Below, piece by piece: positions 20,177 through 29,655 of a stretch of DNA of 64,000 bases. Position numbers and translations under genes: made by a program. Every line of letters starts with the position of its first letter. Position 1 is the first letter of the stretch. This DNA comes from Cryobacterium sp. Y82 (GTDB lineage Bacteria; Actinomycetota; Actinomycetes; Actinomycetales; Microbacteriaceae): contig NZ_PJJJ01000031.1 in assembly GCF_002929495.1 (NCBI RefSeq), positions 141,111 to 205,110 of the forward strand, read 5' to 3'. Below the pieces are notes generated by a model. The model saw nothing but the letters and a program-made list of their open reading frames with translations, had not been told where the DNA came from and did no database searches.

Positions 20177-21349
20177 CTAGTGGGACTGAAGAAAGAGGGT
20201 GACGGCGTGCGCCGTCGTGTCGCGCACGCGTTCGGCCGCGTGTTGCTGCAGGTCGTCGAGGGTCGCCGGTCCGCCGGCGATCGAGAAGGCGGCGGTGACC
20301 CCGGATGCTGCGGTGTCGGCCGCAGGCAGCGCCACCCGTCCTGCGATGACGACGACCGGGCATCCCGCCGGGGCCAGACGAGCGACAGCCACGGCTACCT
20401 TGCCGCCGAGGGATTGGGAGTCGAAGCTGCCTTCACCGGTGAGAACGAGGTCGGCGTTGGCGATTTTTTCGGCGAGACCGACGGCATCCGCTACCAGGGT
20501 TGAGCCGGGCACCAGCTCGGCACAAAGCAACGGCACCAGAGTGGCCGGTATACCGCCGGCTGCTCCCGCACCGGGCCGGTTGGTCATGTCCTCGCCGGTT
20601 TCGTCCAGAACGATGGCGGCGAGGTGGGCCAGACCGGCGTCGAGCTCGGCAATGTCACTCGGCGAGGCACCCTTTTGCGGGCCGAACACCGCGGCGGCGC
20701 CGGTCGGGCCGCAGAGTGGATTATTCACGTCGACGGCAACACGCCAGCGCACGGCGCGGGCGTGCGGATGCAGTCCGGCGAGGTCGATTGACTCTATCTG
20801 CACCAGGCCGGCCCCGCCGGGAGCGACGATTTCGCCGGCCGCATCGAGGAAGCGTGCGCCGAGCGCGGCGAGCAGGCCGGTTCCACCGTCGGTGCTGGCC
20901 GAGCCGCCGATGCAGAGCAGAATCTCCTCGACATTTTGATCGAGCAATTCCCGGGCGAGCAGACCGACGCCGAAGGTGTCGGCGCGCTGGGGTTGGGGCG
21001 CGGCATCCGCTACCAGCGGCAAACCATTGGACTCGGCCGCCTCGATCAGGCCGACCCGGCCATTAGTTGACCGCGCATAGTGGGCCAGTCGGCTGCGGCC
21101 AAGCGCATCGACGGTGGGCATGGTGCGGGGTTCGACGCCCCAGACGGCGGCGATGGCATCGAGGGTCCCCTCGCCGCCGTCCGCCATCGGACAGAGGGTG
21201 ATCTGGGCCTGCGGCAGACCGAGAGCGATGGCGGCGTCGCAGGCCCCGTCGGCCATGGCTGCGGCGGCGGCTGCTGCACTGAGGCTTCCCTTGAACGAAT
21301 CCGGTGCGATGACTATTGTGAGCGGCTTCACTGCCGGGCGACCGTTCAT
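20177..21349 (-). CDS. Glycerate kinase (GlxK/GarK family)
   Basis: The 390-residue protein is a glycerate 2-kinase of the GlxK family: IVIAPDSFKGSLSAA at the N-terminus, CPMADGGEGT, LLCIGGSASTDGGTGLLAALG and VLTGEGSFDSQSLGGK are diagnostic. It phosphorylates glycerate to phosphoglycerate, feeding glycolysis. No clear ribosome site precedes ATG 21349; an in-frame GTG seven codons later, nearer to the conserved start of the family, is an alternative. It lies between a CdaR-type regulator and a GntP-type permease on the same strand, the classical arrangement for glycerate or glucarate use. Confidence 0.9.
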   Translation of the reverse strand: MNGRPAVKPLTIVIAPDSFKGSLSAAAAAAAMADGACDAAIALGLPQAQITLCPMADGGEGTLDAIAAVWGVEPRTMPTVDALGRSRLAHYARSTNGRVGLIEAAESNGLPLVADAAPQPQRADTFGVGLLARELLDQNVEEILLCIGGSASTDGGTGLLAALGARFLDAAGEIVAPGGAGLVQIESIDLAGLHPHARAVRWRVAVDVNNPLCGPTGAAAVFGPQKGASPSDIAELDAGLAHLAAIVLDETGEDMTNRPGAGAAGGIPATLVPLLCAELVPGSTLVADAVGLAEKIANADLVLTGEGSFDSQSLGGKVAVAVARLAPAGCPVVVIAGRVALPAADTAASGVTAAFSIAGGPATLDDLQQHAAERVRDTTAHAVTLFLQSH

Positions 21350-21424
21350 GAGTTCAGGCTAGGTCACAATCGCGCACATATTCAGGTGGAATGAACCCAC
21401 ATTTTTCGCTGGGTTTCGAGACAA

Positions 21425-22639
21425 TTACTGTGTACCGTGCACATAGTGGGCGTCGTCGGCCGCCAGTGCGACCCGCATCGAGACTGCGGAACTGAAATGC
21501 CGCATGTTGAAAGTCGTGAGCACTTCGATGCGGTCGAGTCGCTGCACGACGGTATTGCGGTGCACGCCGAGCGCTCGCGCAGCGCCGGCGATCGACAGTT
21601 CGTTGCCGAGAAACACCCGGGCGGTTTCGCGCAGGGTGTCACTGAGCGGGGCGAGTACCGACGCGGCGAGGTCGTCAATCATGGCGTCGGGCAGGCCGGC
21701 GATCGCAAGTTCGAGCCCCAGCGAGTCGAGCCGAATCTCGGGGCCGGCTCGCGTGGTGAGTGGGACGAGGAGTCCGGGCCGGGCCAGCAGCGTGCCGAGG
21801 CGCTCCGCGTCACCGGTGAGTTGCGGCATCGTCGCGCCGACCCGCCCGGTCAGAAACCACAGGGGCTCTACGCGGGACTGTTGCAGGCGTTGCCGGAGCA
21901 GTGACAAACCGATCGCCGTCGACGATCCGCTCAGCACCCAGACGGCGCCGTTGATATCGGCGGCCACCACCCCGGAGAGCTCGCGCAGCTGGCGCAGCAG
22001 CGACACCGACGAGTTCGCGCCGGGCGCCCTGTTGAAAACTCCGGTCAGGTTCCACGGCGGCTGCAGGGGCACGTCGATGCCCCGCAATCCCGATATCAGG
22101 CGGCTTTCGGTGAGCTTACCCAGCGACAAAGTTGAGAGGATGTCCCGGGTCGCCGATTCTCGCCACGACGCGTTGTCGCGCAGTCGTTCCTGGGTGAGCA
22201 GCATGTGAACGGTCAGCACGAGCACCTGCGCGACCGGCAGAACCTCGGCGGGGGTTCCGGTGACCCCCACGACCGCGACGACGTGGCCGTCGAGGATCAA
22301 CGGAATATTCACGCCTGGCCGGGTGCCTTGGTGTTCGTCACCGGGGGCAATGTGTACTGCTTCGCCGCGGAACGCCGCGTCCCGGGCTCCATCGTGCCGG
22401 GTACCGATGCGGGCGGCGTCCACCGAGCCAATGATCATGCCGGTCGCATCCATGATGTTCACGTTGTGCACCAGGCTCGGCGCAAGTTGTTCGACCAGAC
22501 GCTGGGCGAGCTCCCTGGTGATCTGCGCTGTGCTGGGTGAGCTTTCGGTCGGTGCACTGCCGTTCGGTATTACTTCGATCATCTGGCCATCGTAGATCGC
22601 GAGCGTCAGCTGGGCCGCGGGCAATCGCCCATGGCGCAT
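21425..22639 (-). CDS. CdaR-type transcriptional regulator (sugar diacid recognition + PucR-like HTH)
   Basis: The 404-residue protein has an N-terminal putative sugar diacid recognition domain (ELAQRLVEQLAPSLVHNVNIMDATGMIIGSVDAARIG, about residues 43-80) and at the C-terminus the helix-turn-helix block LSIAGAARALGVHRNTVVQRLDRIEVLT. This is the CdaR architecture: an activator of glucarate/glycerate genes that senses a sugar acid. It heads a same-strand set with a glycerate kinase and a GntP permease. No clear ribosome site precedes ATG 22639; the ATG twenty codons in (MIEVIPNG) could be the true start. A perfect palindrome at 22697-22710 lies 57 bases upstream and may be its operator. Confidence 0.85.
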   Translation of the reverse strand: MRHGRLPAAQLTLAIYDGQMIEVIPNGSAPTESSPSTAQITRELAQRLVEQLAPSLVHNVNIMDATGMIIGSVDAARIGTRHDGARDAAFRGEAVHIAPGDEHQGTRPGVNIPLILDGHVVAVVGVTGTPAEVLPVAQVLVLTVHMLLTQERLRDNASWRESATRDILSTLSLGKLTESRLISGLRGIDVPLQPPWNLTGVFNRAPGANSSVSLLRQLRELSGVVAADINGAVWVLSGSSTAIGLSLLRQRLQQSRVEPLWFLTGRVGATMPQLTGDAERLGTLLARPGLLVPLTTRAGPEIRLDSLGLELAIAGLPDAMIDDLAASVLAPLSDTLRETARVFLGNELSIAGAARALGVHRNTVVQRLDRIEVLTTFNMRHFSSAVSMRVALAADDAHYVHGTQ

Positions 22640-22696
22640 GTCGGTGGGGTGACATACACTTTTACTTAGAAGAAATATTCGATAGCCATTGGTTTC

Positions 22697-22710
22697 AACA
22701 AAATTTTGTT
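22697..22710. promoter_or_regulatory. 14-base palindrome in the divergent cdaR / DUF6504-dnaE2 promoter region
   Basis: AACAAAATTTTGTT is perfectly self-complementary and stands in an AT-rich stretch between the regulator start (22639, minus) and the DUF6504 start (22791, plus). It is followed by CGAAC, so part of it (TTTTGTTCGAAC) recalls actinobacterial LexA boxes, but the full LexA pattern GAAC-N4-GTTC is not present. It could be bound by the CdaR-type protein or by a damage-responsive regulator of dnaE2. Confidence 0.45.
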
Positions 22711-22790
22711 CGAACTCATTGCAGGAGTTTTTTAACCATCGCTCATCAGGTTTTTACCATTATCACCCGTCACGAGCCAGGGAGCCCACC

Positions 22791-23063
22791 TTGCCCCAAA
22801 TTATTGACGCACCGGTCGACGTTGAGTTGTCCCCCGACGGCGACCCGCGCGCATTCATCTGGAATCGGTTCGAACACACCGTCATCGGACAACCGCAGGC
22901 GGTGTTCAAACGCACCCGGTGGTGGGAAAACGAAGGAACCCCCACCCGCATCGACACCGAGCTGTGGCGGCTCGACGCCAGTCGCGGCGGCGAAGAACAG
23001 CACCGCTACGACCTGCGTCGCGGCATTGACGGGTCCTGGACTTTAGCATTGGACTGGGGATGA
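22791..23063 (+). CDS. DUF6504-family small protein upstream of dnaE2
   Basis: The most likely start is TTG at 22791, preceded by AGGGAG six bases upstream, which gives 90 residues; upstream in-frame ATG codons have no ribosome site. The product holds FIWNRFEHTVIGQPQAVFKR, TRWWENEG, ELWRLDAS and a C-terminal YDLRRG...WTLALDWG pattern, which I recognise as DUF6504, a small actinobacterial domain usually found with translesion polymerase genes. Its stop overlaps the dnaE2 start (ATGA), so it is co-translated with the polymerase. Its molecular role is not known. Confidence 0.75.
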   Translation: MPQIIDAPVDVELSPDGDPRAFIWNRFEHTVIGQPQAVFKRTRWWENEGTPTRIDTELWRLDASRGGEEQHRYDLRRGIDGSWTLALDWG

Positions 23064-26000
23064 GCAACGCACTGGCGACGAGCTTCGCGCACCTACACGT
23101 TGCGAGCGCCTACTCGACCCATTACGGGGTAACGCTTCCCGAAGCTCTGGCCGAGCAGGCGGCCGCGCAGGGCGCGAATTTTCTAGCCGTCACTGACCGT
23201 GACGGACTCTACGGAGCTGTCAAACACGTGCGAGCCTGCGAGATCGTGGGTATCCGCCCCGGGCTCGGCGCCGAACTTGCCGTGCACGACGAGGAGTATC
23301 GCCCGCTCGGCCGAGTGGTCGTGCTCGCCCACGGTCACACCAACGGTCGCGGGTACGCCGCGCTCTGCCGGGCAGTCAGCTCCGCCCACGACGGTGGTGC
23401 CGGTCAACGCTCCGCGCTCACGCCCGGCAGTACCGGACCGAGCATTTCGCGCTCCCGCCTGGCCGACCTGGCCGGCCTCGCCTCGCTCACCGTGCTGCTC
23501 GGCCCCGACTCCGACGTCGGCCTCGCGATCGCAAGGCGCGACAATTCAGATGCTGCGGCGCGGCTCGCCCACTGGCAGCGGGCCCTGCCCGCCCAGGCCG
23601 TCGTGCTCGAAATCGTCTGTCACCTGGCCGAAAGCGGCACCGTCGGCAGCGTGACCCCGGCCACGCGCATGCTCGCCCTCGCCGAGAACGCGGGGCTCCC
23701 CGCAGTGCTCAGTAATGCCGTGCGGTACGGCACGCCCGGCGAGGCGGTCACTGCCGATCTCGCCGATGCCGCACGCTTCCTGCTGCCGCTGGCCGAACTC
23801 GAAACCCCCCAAACCAACGGCCAGGCCTGGCTCAAACCGGCCGGAGCGATGCGCCAGGTGGCCCGCATGGTCGTCGATGCCGGTCTGCACGATGACGGGG
23901 CGCTTGAACGGCTACTGCGTGACACTGAGCAGCTCGCCGACCGGTGCAGCCTCGACCCGGTTCTCGATATCGGGCTGGGGCGCCCGCGCATGCCGGAGGC
24001 GCGCATCATCGGCGTCACCGGCGACCCGGTCACCGAACTGTGGCGGCGCGCCCGAAGCGGTATCGCCGACCTGTACTCCGCGAGCGGCTCGCGCGCGGTC
24101 GAAGCGGCCCACGCCCAGCTTGCCCACGAGATGAAAACGGTCGAACACTTAGGTTTTGCCAGCTACTTCCTCACGGTATCCCGGGTGGCCGACATCATTC
24201 GCGGGATGGGCATCCGCATTCAGGCGCGCGGTTCGGGGGTCGGCTCGGTGCTCAACTACGCGCTGCGCACCTCCTCGGTCGAACCCATCGCGAACGGACT
24301 GCTCTGGGAGCGTTTTCTCTCCCCCGAACGCCAGACGCTGCCCGACATCGACATCGACGTCGAGTCGGCCAGGCGGCACGACATCTACCGCGAGGTGTTT
24401 CGTGCCTTCGGCAGCGACCGGGTCTCGCTCATGTCGATGACCAACGCCTACCGGGGCCGTGGCGCCGTGCGCGATGCCGGCCTGGCCCTCGGCCTGCCCG
24501 ACGCGCAGATCAACGTGATCGCCAAGCAGATGTGGCGATTCAACGCCCGCGACTTTCGCCGCGCCCTCGAGGAGAAACCCGAACTCGAGGCCCTCGCCGC
24601 CGAGGTGCGTGAGTCGCAACAGCTCGACCTGCTCGTCGACCTCACCGCCAAGCTTGACCGGCTCCCCCGGCACATCTCGGTGCACCCCTGCGGCGTGATC
24701 CTCTCCGACGCGAGCCTGCTCGACCGCACCCCGGTGCAGGCAAGCGGCATGGGCCTGCCGATGTCGCAATATGACAAGCACGACATGGACCCGATGGGGC
24801 TGATCAAGCTCGACATTCTCGGCGTGCGCATGCAATCGGCGATGGCGCACGCCGTTGAAGAGCACCACCGACTCACCGGCGAGAGTATCGACCTCGACCG
24901 GGTACCACTCGACGATGCGAAAACCTTCGAACTCATTCGTTCCACGCGCACGCTCGGCATTTTCCAGATCGAATCGCCCGGCCAGATGGAGCTGGTCGGC
25001 AAGCTGCAACCGGAGGTGTTCAACGACCTCACCGTGGAGATCTCGCTGTTTCGGCCCGGCCCGATGAAGAACAATATGCCGCTCAAATATCTGCAGGCCC
25101 GGCATGGCGAGGTCTCCCCCGACTACATTCACCCCCGGTTCGAGCCGATTTTGCGCGAAACCAATGGCGTTGTCATCTTTCACGAACAGGTGATGCGGCT
25201 GTTCGACGAACTCACCGGCTGCGGCCTGGGCAAAGCGGATGTCTTTCGCCGCCACCTGGGTAAACCCGAGCAACTCCCCGAGATCGAAGAGTACGTGCGC
25301 GAACGGGCGCTGGCGCGCGGGTTCAGCATTGCCGTCATCGACCAGGTCTGGACGGTGCTGGCCGGGTTTGGCAGCTTCGGCTTCGCCAAAGCGCACGGCG
25401 CAGCCTTCGCCCTACCTACGTACCAGTCCGCCTGGCTAAAAACCCATCACCCGGCCGCTTTCCTGGCCGGGCTTCTTACCCACGATCCTGGCATGTGGCC
25501 CAAAGACCTCATCGTCGCCGAGGCCAGGGTGCTCGGGGTGCCCGTACTCCCCCTCGACGTGCAGTCCAGCGCGCTGGACTACCGGGTGGAGGATCTCGCC
25601 GACGGGAGCCAGGGCATCCGTCTGGCGCTGCCGGAACTGGTCGGCAGCACGGACGCGGAGCGGGAGCGCATTGCCCGGCACCAGCCGTTTGGCTCACTGC
25701 AAGACTTTCGTGACCGGGTGCACCCTAGGCGGCGCACCTTCGAAGCACTTGCCCGGGTGGGCGCCCTCGACACCTTCATCGGCTACGACCGCACCCGGCG
25801 GCACGAACTGCTCGCGCATATCCAGTCGCTGCGCGGCACCGCCGTGGTCATTCGCGCCGACCAGCTCGCGTTTGAGGTGGAACTACCGGTACCGCGATAC
25901 TCCGGCGACCGCGCCGGCGCCATCACCTCACTCGAACTGCGCGGCCGCACCCAGACCGACCTGGAGCTGCAGGACCTGAACCTGGCCGTCGGGTCACACC

Positions 26001-26491
26001 AGATGAAACGCTTTCACGCCCTGTTCAAGGAGTTGGGGGTGACCCCGGCGAGTGAGCTCGGCAATCTGCCCGGCGGCACCGAGGTGCTGCTCGCCGGAGT
26101 TCGGCGAGCCACGAACACGCCGCCGATGCGCGGCGGCCGCCGCGTGGTGTTCATCAGCCTCGACGATGGCACCGGCCCGGTCGCGAATGTCGTGTTCTTT
26201 CACGACGCGCAAGAGCGGGTCGGCGGGCAAGTGTTCCAGACCAATTACATGCTCGTGCGCGGTCGCACACGGCGCTCCGGTGCGCGCGGCGTCTCGGTGA
26301 CCGGGGAGAATCTGTGGAACCTGTTCGACGTGGCCCGCCAGGTGAAGGAGCGGCACGCCGTCGAACACGCTGCCGCGGCGGAAGCAGCCAGCGCCGCCGC
26401 CTACGCGGCTGAACTCGCCGCGCATCCGGCGCAGCTTTCATCTCACGCCGGTGGCACCCTGCACCATCTCAATGCGGTGCAGAGTGCGTAG
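23060..26491 (+). CDS. dnaE2: Error-prone DNA polymerase III alpha subunit DnaE2
   Basis: The 1143-residue protein is a class C polymerase of DnaE2 size. The N-terminal PHP domain starts FAHLHVASAYSTHYG and contains AVTDRDGLYGA. The palm has PDIDIDVE at residues 428-435, whose aspartates are the expected metal ligands, followed by the family blocks KLDILGVRMQSAM, LGIFQIESPGQM, LFRPGPM and FGSFGFAKAHGAAFA. The C-terminal part ends with an OB-fold-like region (GTGPVANVVFF). DnaE2 does mutagenic translesion synthesis during the SOS response, usually with ImuA'/ImuB; no imuA' or imuB gene is next to it here. It is coupled to the DUF6504 gene by a four-base overlap. Confidence 0.95.
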   Translation: MSNALATSFAHLHVASAYSTHYGVTLPEALAEQAAAQGANFLAVTDRDGLYGAVKHVRACEIVGIRPGLGAELAVHDEEYRPLGRVVVLAHGHTNGRGYAALCRAVSSAHDGGAGQRSALTPGSTGPSISRSRLADLAGLASLTVLLGPDSDVGLAIARRDNSDAAARLAHWQRALPAQAVVLEIVCHLAESGTVGSVTPATRMLALAENAGLPAVLSNAVRYGTPGEAVTADLADAARFLLPLAELETPQTNGQAWLKPAGAMRQVARMVVDAGLHDDGALERLLRDTEQLADRCSLDPVLDIGLGRPRMPEARIIGVTGDPVTELWRRARSGIADLYSASGSRAVEAAHAQLAHEMKTVEHLGFASYFLTVSRVADIIRGMGIRIQARGSGVGSVLNYALRTSSVEPIANGLLWERFLSPERQTLPDIDIDVESARRHDIYREVFRAFGSDRVSLMSMTNAYRGRGAVRDAGLALGLPDAQINVIAKQMWRFNARDFRRALEEKPELEALAAEVRESQQLDLLVDLTAKLDRLPRHISVHPCGVILSDASLLDRTPVQASGMGLPMSQYDKHDMDPMGLIKLDILGVRMQSAMAHAVEEHHRLTGESIDLDRVPLDDAKTFELIRSTRTLGIFQIESPGQMELVGKLQPEVFNDLTVEISLFRPGPMKNNMPLKYLQARHGEVSPDYIHPRFEPILRETNGVVIFHEQVMRLFDELTGCGLGKADVFRRHLGKPEQLPEIEEYVRERALARGFSIAVIDQVWTVLAGFGSFGFAKAHGAAFALPTYQSAWLKTHHPAAFLAGLLTHDPGMWPKDLIVAEARVLGVPVLPLDVQSSALDYRVEDLADGSQGIRLALPELVGSTDAERERIARHQPFGSLQDFRDRVHPRRRTFEALARVGALDTFIGYDRTRRHELLAHIQSLRGTAVVIRADQLAFEVELPVPRYSGDRAGAITSLELRGRTQTDLELQDLNLAVGSHQMKRFHALFKELGVTPASELGNLPGGTEVLLAGVRRATNTPPMRGGRRVVFISLDDGTGPVANVVFFHDAQERVGGQVFQTNYMLVRGRTRRSGARGVSVTGENLWNLFDVARQVKERHAVEHAAAAEAASAAAYAAELAAHPAQLSSHAGGTLHHLNAVQSA

Positions 26492-26505
26492 CCGTTTTCG
26501 TCCGG

Positions 26506-28785
26506 CTACTGCCCCGGCGGGGCGGGGGCCGCATCGGGCGGTGCCGGCGGGGCGACCGGCGGGGCGACCGGCGGAGCGACCGGCGGAGCGACCGGCGGAG
26601 CGACGACCACGGGGGGTGGAATGTACTTGGGGGCGAGCTCGTCGAAGGCATCTCCGCCGTACTTGGCGTTAACGACTGACATTACGACCGGCCACATGCG
26701 ATGCCGGGCCGTCGCGATCTGGTCCCGTCCAAAGAACTGCCGCCGCTGGTTGAGCGCTCCGGTCAGACTCACCACGGCGACTACCGTGGCTACCTTGGTG
26801 CTGGCGCCGCTCATCCAGGTGTCTTTGGCGCCATCCGTTGTTCCGGTCTTGCCGATCATCGGTACCGCAGGCACCGTGTTGGCGTTGGACTGCCGTCCGG
26901 TGCCGCTCGTCATCACCCGACGCATCGCGTAGGCCATACCGGCCGCGACCGTCGAATCGACCGACTGCGTGCAGGTCGACGGCGGCACCGGAATCTCCAC
27001 CCCACCCGGACCGACGATGCGATCAATAGCAATCGGCGAGCAGGTGACGCCCTTGTTGGCGATGCCGGCGAAGGCGACGGCCATGGTCAGCGGCGCAACC
27101 TCGTTGGTTCCGATCACGGATGCTCCAGACTGCGAGAGCGGGTTGCCGTCAGCCCGGTGCACCCCAAACGCCTCAGCCGTCTTGCGAATTCCGCAGAGGT
27201 CCAGCCGCTTGGCCATTCCGATGAAACCAGTATTGATCGAGCCAACGGTGGCCTGCAGCGCGCTGTAATTGGCGCCGGATTCGTTTGCATCGTTACGCGG
27301 GTTAAAGCCCTCCTTGTTGTAGTTCTGCGGTCCGAGGCAGCTGTCCTGAAAAGTACCCCAGTTCGCTTTGCGCCTTGAGTCAACGCGCTCGTTGAGAGAG
27401 TGGCCCTCCTTGAGCCACTCCGCGAGGGTGAAGACCTTATAGGTCGACCCGGGTTGAAACCCGCTCGACCCGCCCTCGGCGAAGTCGGTGGCGTAGTTGA
27501 TGCCGGTGTAGTTGGCTCCGGTCGCCTGCACTGTGGGGTCCTGGCTGTAGTCCTTGTTCTGGGTCATGGCAAGCACCCGGCCGGTGCCGACCTGCACGCT
27601 CGTGATCACCGCGCCCACGTCCCCGCCGGCGTAGACCTTGGGCACCTGCTGATTCATGGTGGTCACGGCCGCGTTCTGCACATCGAGGTCAAGGGTCGTG
27701 TAGACGTCATAACCACCGCGCCGAAAGTTGAGCATTCGAGTGGCAGCATCCGTGCCGAAGATGGGAGCGTTCTGCAGAATTTTGGTCACATAGTCGCAGA
27801 AGTACGCGTTGGCCGCGGCAGTCTGGCAGCCAGTGCTCGGTTCGGTGATAATGGGCTCGACCGGTAACGCGACGGCGGCGTCGTAGTCGGAGTTCGTGAT
27901 CTTCTGGTACCGCAGCATCTCGCGCAAAATATAGTCGCGGCGTTGTTTGTTGGCCGCGTAACCGTTTGCGGCCCCATTGGTTTCGCTCGCAGGCCTGTCG
28001 AGCTGAAACTTCACCGGGTTGTTCACAATAGCGACCAGGCTCGCCGCCTGCGTCAGGGTGAGGTTTGCCGCGGTGGTGTTGAAATAGTAATTGGCTGCGG
28101 CCTCGATGCCGTAGACAGTGCCGCCGAAGCCGGTGATATTGAAATATTGCTGCAATATGTCGTGCTTGCCGTATTTCTTCTCGACCCCGATGGCGAGCCG
28201 CATTTCCTTGAGTTTGCGATCTGGCGTGGTCTCGGTCGCCGCTCGGTAGCACGCATCGTGCGCCCGCTTGTCGGTGATCAGCTCGCACTTCTGCACGAGC
28301 ACATTCTTCACATACTGCTGCGTGATCGATGACCCACCCTGCGTGTTTCCGCCGGCCACCGTTGTGGCCGTGGCCCGCAGCGTGCCCTGCAGATCCACCC
28401 CGCCATGCTCATAGAATCGGGGGTCTTCTCCCGACACCGCGGCATCCTTCGCAAACTGGCCGATCGCATCCCAACTCACCTCGATGCGGTTCTGATCGTA
28501 GAACGAGGCGAGCAGTTCGACCGTTCCGTCACTGCGGGTGGCGAAGATGTCACTCTTCTGCGACAGGGGCTCGATGTTGACGTAACCCGGCAGATTCTCG
28601 AACACCGAGATCGTGTTGGTCGCAGCTATGCCCGAGAGTGCCACGACCGGGGTCACCGACACGGCGACCAAGACGCCGGCTGCCGCGCTCATAGCGACGA
28701 ACCCGAGCAGGCCGCCGAGAACGCCATGAAGAGAACGCCGCCATGACTGGGCCGCGCCGGCCGGAACCTCGGTTACTTGCACCAC
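26506..28785 (-). CDS. Bifunctional class A penicillin-binding protein (GT51 transglycosylase + transpeptidase)
   Basis: The protein has a short cytoplasmic N-terminus, one membrane helix (about residues 25-55), then the GT51 domain with catalytic glutamate in SGEDPRFYEHGGVD and the QGGSSITQQYVKN motif. The transpeptidase domain carries SGFQPGSTYKVF (SxxK, around 445), VGSINTGF (SxN) and IGKTGTTDGAKDTW (KTG). I prefer the GTG at 28785 because GGGGG lies five bases before it, giving 759 residues; an ATG at 28854 would add 23. It builds and crosslinks peptidoglycan outside the membrane. The C-terminus is a Pro-rich tail made of a tandem DNA repeat. It converges with dnaE2, 14 bases away. Confidence 0.92.
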   Translation of the reverse strand: MVQVTEVPAGAAQSWRRSLHGVLGGLLGFVAMSAAAGVLVAVSVTPVVALSGIAATNTISVFENLPGYVNIEPLSQKSDIFATRSDGTVELLASFYDQNRIEVSWDAIGQFAKDAAVSGEDPRFYEHGGVDLQGTLRATATTVAGGNTQGGSSITQQYVKNVLVQKCELITDKRAHDACYRAATETTPDRKLKEMRLAIGVEKKYGKHDILQQYFNITGFGGTVYGIEAAANYYFNTTAANLTLTQAASLVAIVNNPVKFQLDRPASETNGAANGYAANKQRRDYILREMLRYQKITNSDYDAAVALPVEPIITEPSTGCQTAAANAYFCDYVTKILQNAPIFGTDAATRMLNFRRGGYDVYTTLDLDVQNAAVTTMNQQVPKVYAGGDVGAVITSVQVGTGRVLAMTQNKDYSQDPTVQATGANYTGINYATDFAEGGSSGFQPGSTYKVFTLAEWLKEGHSLNERVDSRRKANWGTFQDSCLGPQNYNKEGFNPRNDANESGANYSALQATVGSINTGFIGMAKRLDLCGIRKTAEAFGVHRADGNPLSQSGASVIGTNEVAPLTMAVAFAGIANKGVTCSPIAIDRIVGPGGVEIPVPPSTCTQSVDSTVAAGMAYAMRRVMTSGTGRQSNANTVPAVPMIGKTGTTDGAKDTWMSGASTKVATVVAVVSLTGALNQRRQFFGRDQIATARHRMWPVVMSVVNAKYGGDAFDELAPKYIPPPVVVAPPVAPPVAPPVAPPVAPPAPPDAAPAPPGQ
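26545..26604. repeat. Five tandem copies of a 12-base unit in the penicillin-binding protein gene
   Basis: Five units of CGGCGG(G/A)GCGAC follow each other without interruption from 26545 to 26604; the first two have G and the last three A at position seven. On the minus strand they encode the repeated Pro-Pro-Val-Ala tail of the penicillin-binding protein. Being a multiple of three, copy number could vary between strains without breaking the frame. Confidence 0.9.
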
Positions 28786-28960
28786 GTTTACCCCCAACTG
28801 AGTCGATAAGTGCGAGAGCCCACGCCTGCACATCAATTCATGATTATTGGTCATGTTAGTCAGGTGTCAGTGCGAATGTGACCGGCTGGCGGATTTGAGA
28901 ATGTATCGGCTTGATACCGGTTTTTCAAGTAGTGTCCGGTGAAAGTGCCGGAGGTGGGAA

Positions 28961-29655
28961 ATGCGACCGTTCGGCATTGAGGAGGAATTCATCTTTTTGA
29001 AGCCGGCAACTCTGCAGCCGGCAAACGTCGGCGACGAAGTGCATGCCGAGCTCCTCGGCCACTCTTTGGTGTCGCGATTCATTAGCCACGAGTTTCTCGC
29101 TTCGCAGATCGAACGATCGACGCCGATCTTTGATCGCTTTGAACAGGCATCCGCTGATCCGCTCGCTTTTCGGTCGAGGCTGGCCCGAGGTGACGAATGT
29201 TGAGCGTTTCGGGGGGTTGGTACCCGATTACCTCATCAACGGACTGCATGTGCACGTCGGTATTTCCAGCCGGGAGGCCAGGTACAGGCGCTCAACCGGG
29301 TGCGGGTTTGGCTGCCGACGCTGCTCGCGCTCGCCGTGAATTCACCGTTCTGGCACGGAGCAGATACCGGATTCTCCAGCTGGCGCAGCGTGCACATGCG
29401 TCGGTGGTCGACGATTGGGTGCCCACCGCTGTTTGCGAATGCCGCCGAGTACGACCGTCGAATTCGCCGGCTAGTCGGCGTTGGCGGGACCAACGACGAG
29501 GTCGGCAACCTCGAACAAGTTCTGAAGTTACTGGACCGGATGCAGCGGCTCGCACCGGAGTCGAGCGTCAGCGCGCCGCCATGCAATCCGGCGGGCAGCC
29601 CGCGCTGGCCGCGCTGGCCGCGCTGCTTTCGCACGCACTGACCGCGCACGACTGA
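28961..29655 (+). pseudogene. Broken carboxylate-amine ligase of the GCS2 (YbdK/EgtA-like) family
   Basis: Pieces of one GCS2-family protein appear in order but in different frames. The N-terminus MRPFGIEEEFIFLKP... is at 28961, GLHVHVGISS around 29240, and a third piece with WLPTLLALAVNSPFWHGAD and PPLFANAAEYDRRIRRLV from about 29300, then a C-terminal RQRAAMQSGGQPALAALAALL around 29560-29655. Intact relatives have about 370 residues; here about 230 codons remain, so there are at least two or three frameshifts plus internal deletions. Such enzymes join amino acids to glutamate-like acids (glutamate-cysteine ligase activity). A ribosome-site-like GGAG precedes the ATG. Deletions argue against mere sequencing errors. 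Confidence 0.85.

Noticed and set aside
24149..25396. A 415-codon frame antisense to dnaE2
   Set aside because: Falls within the conserved polymerase core on the plus strand and has no motif of its own.
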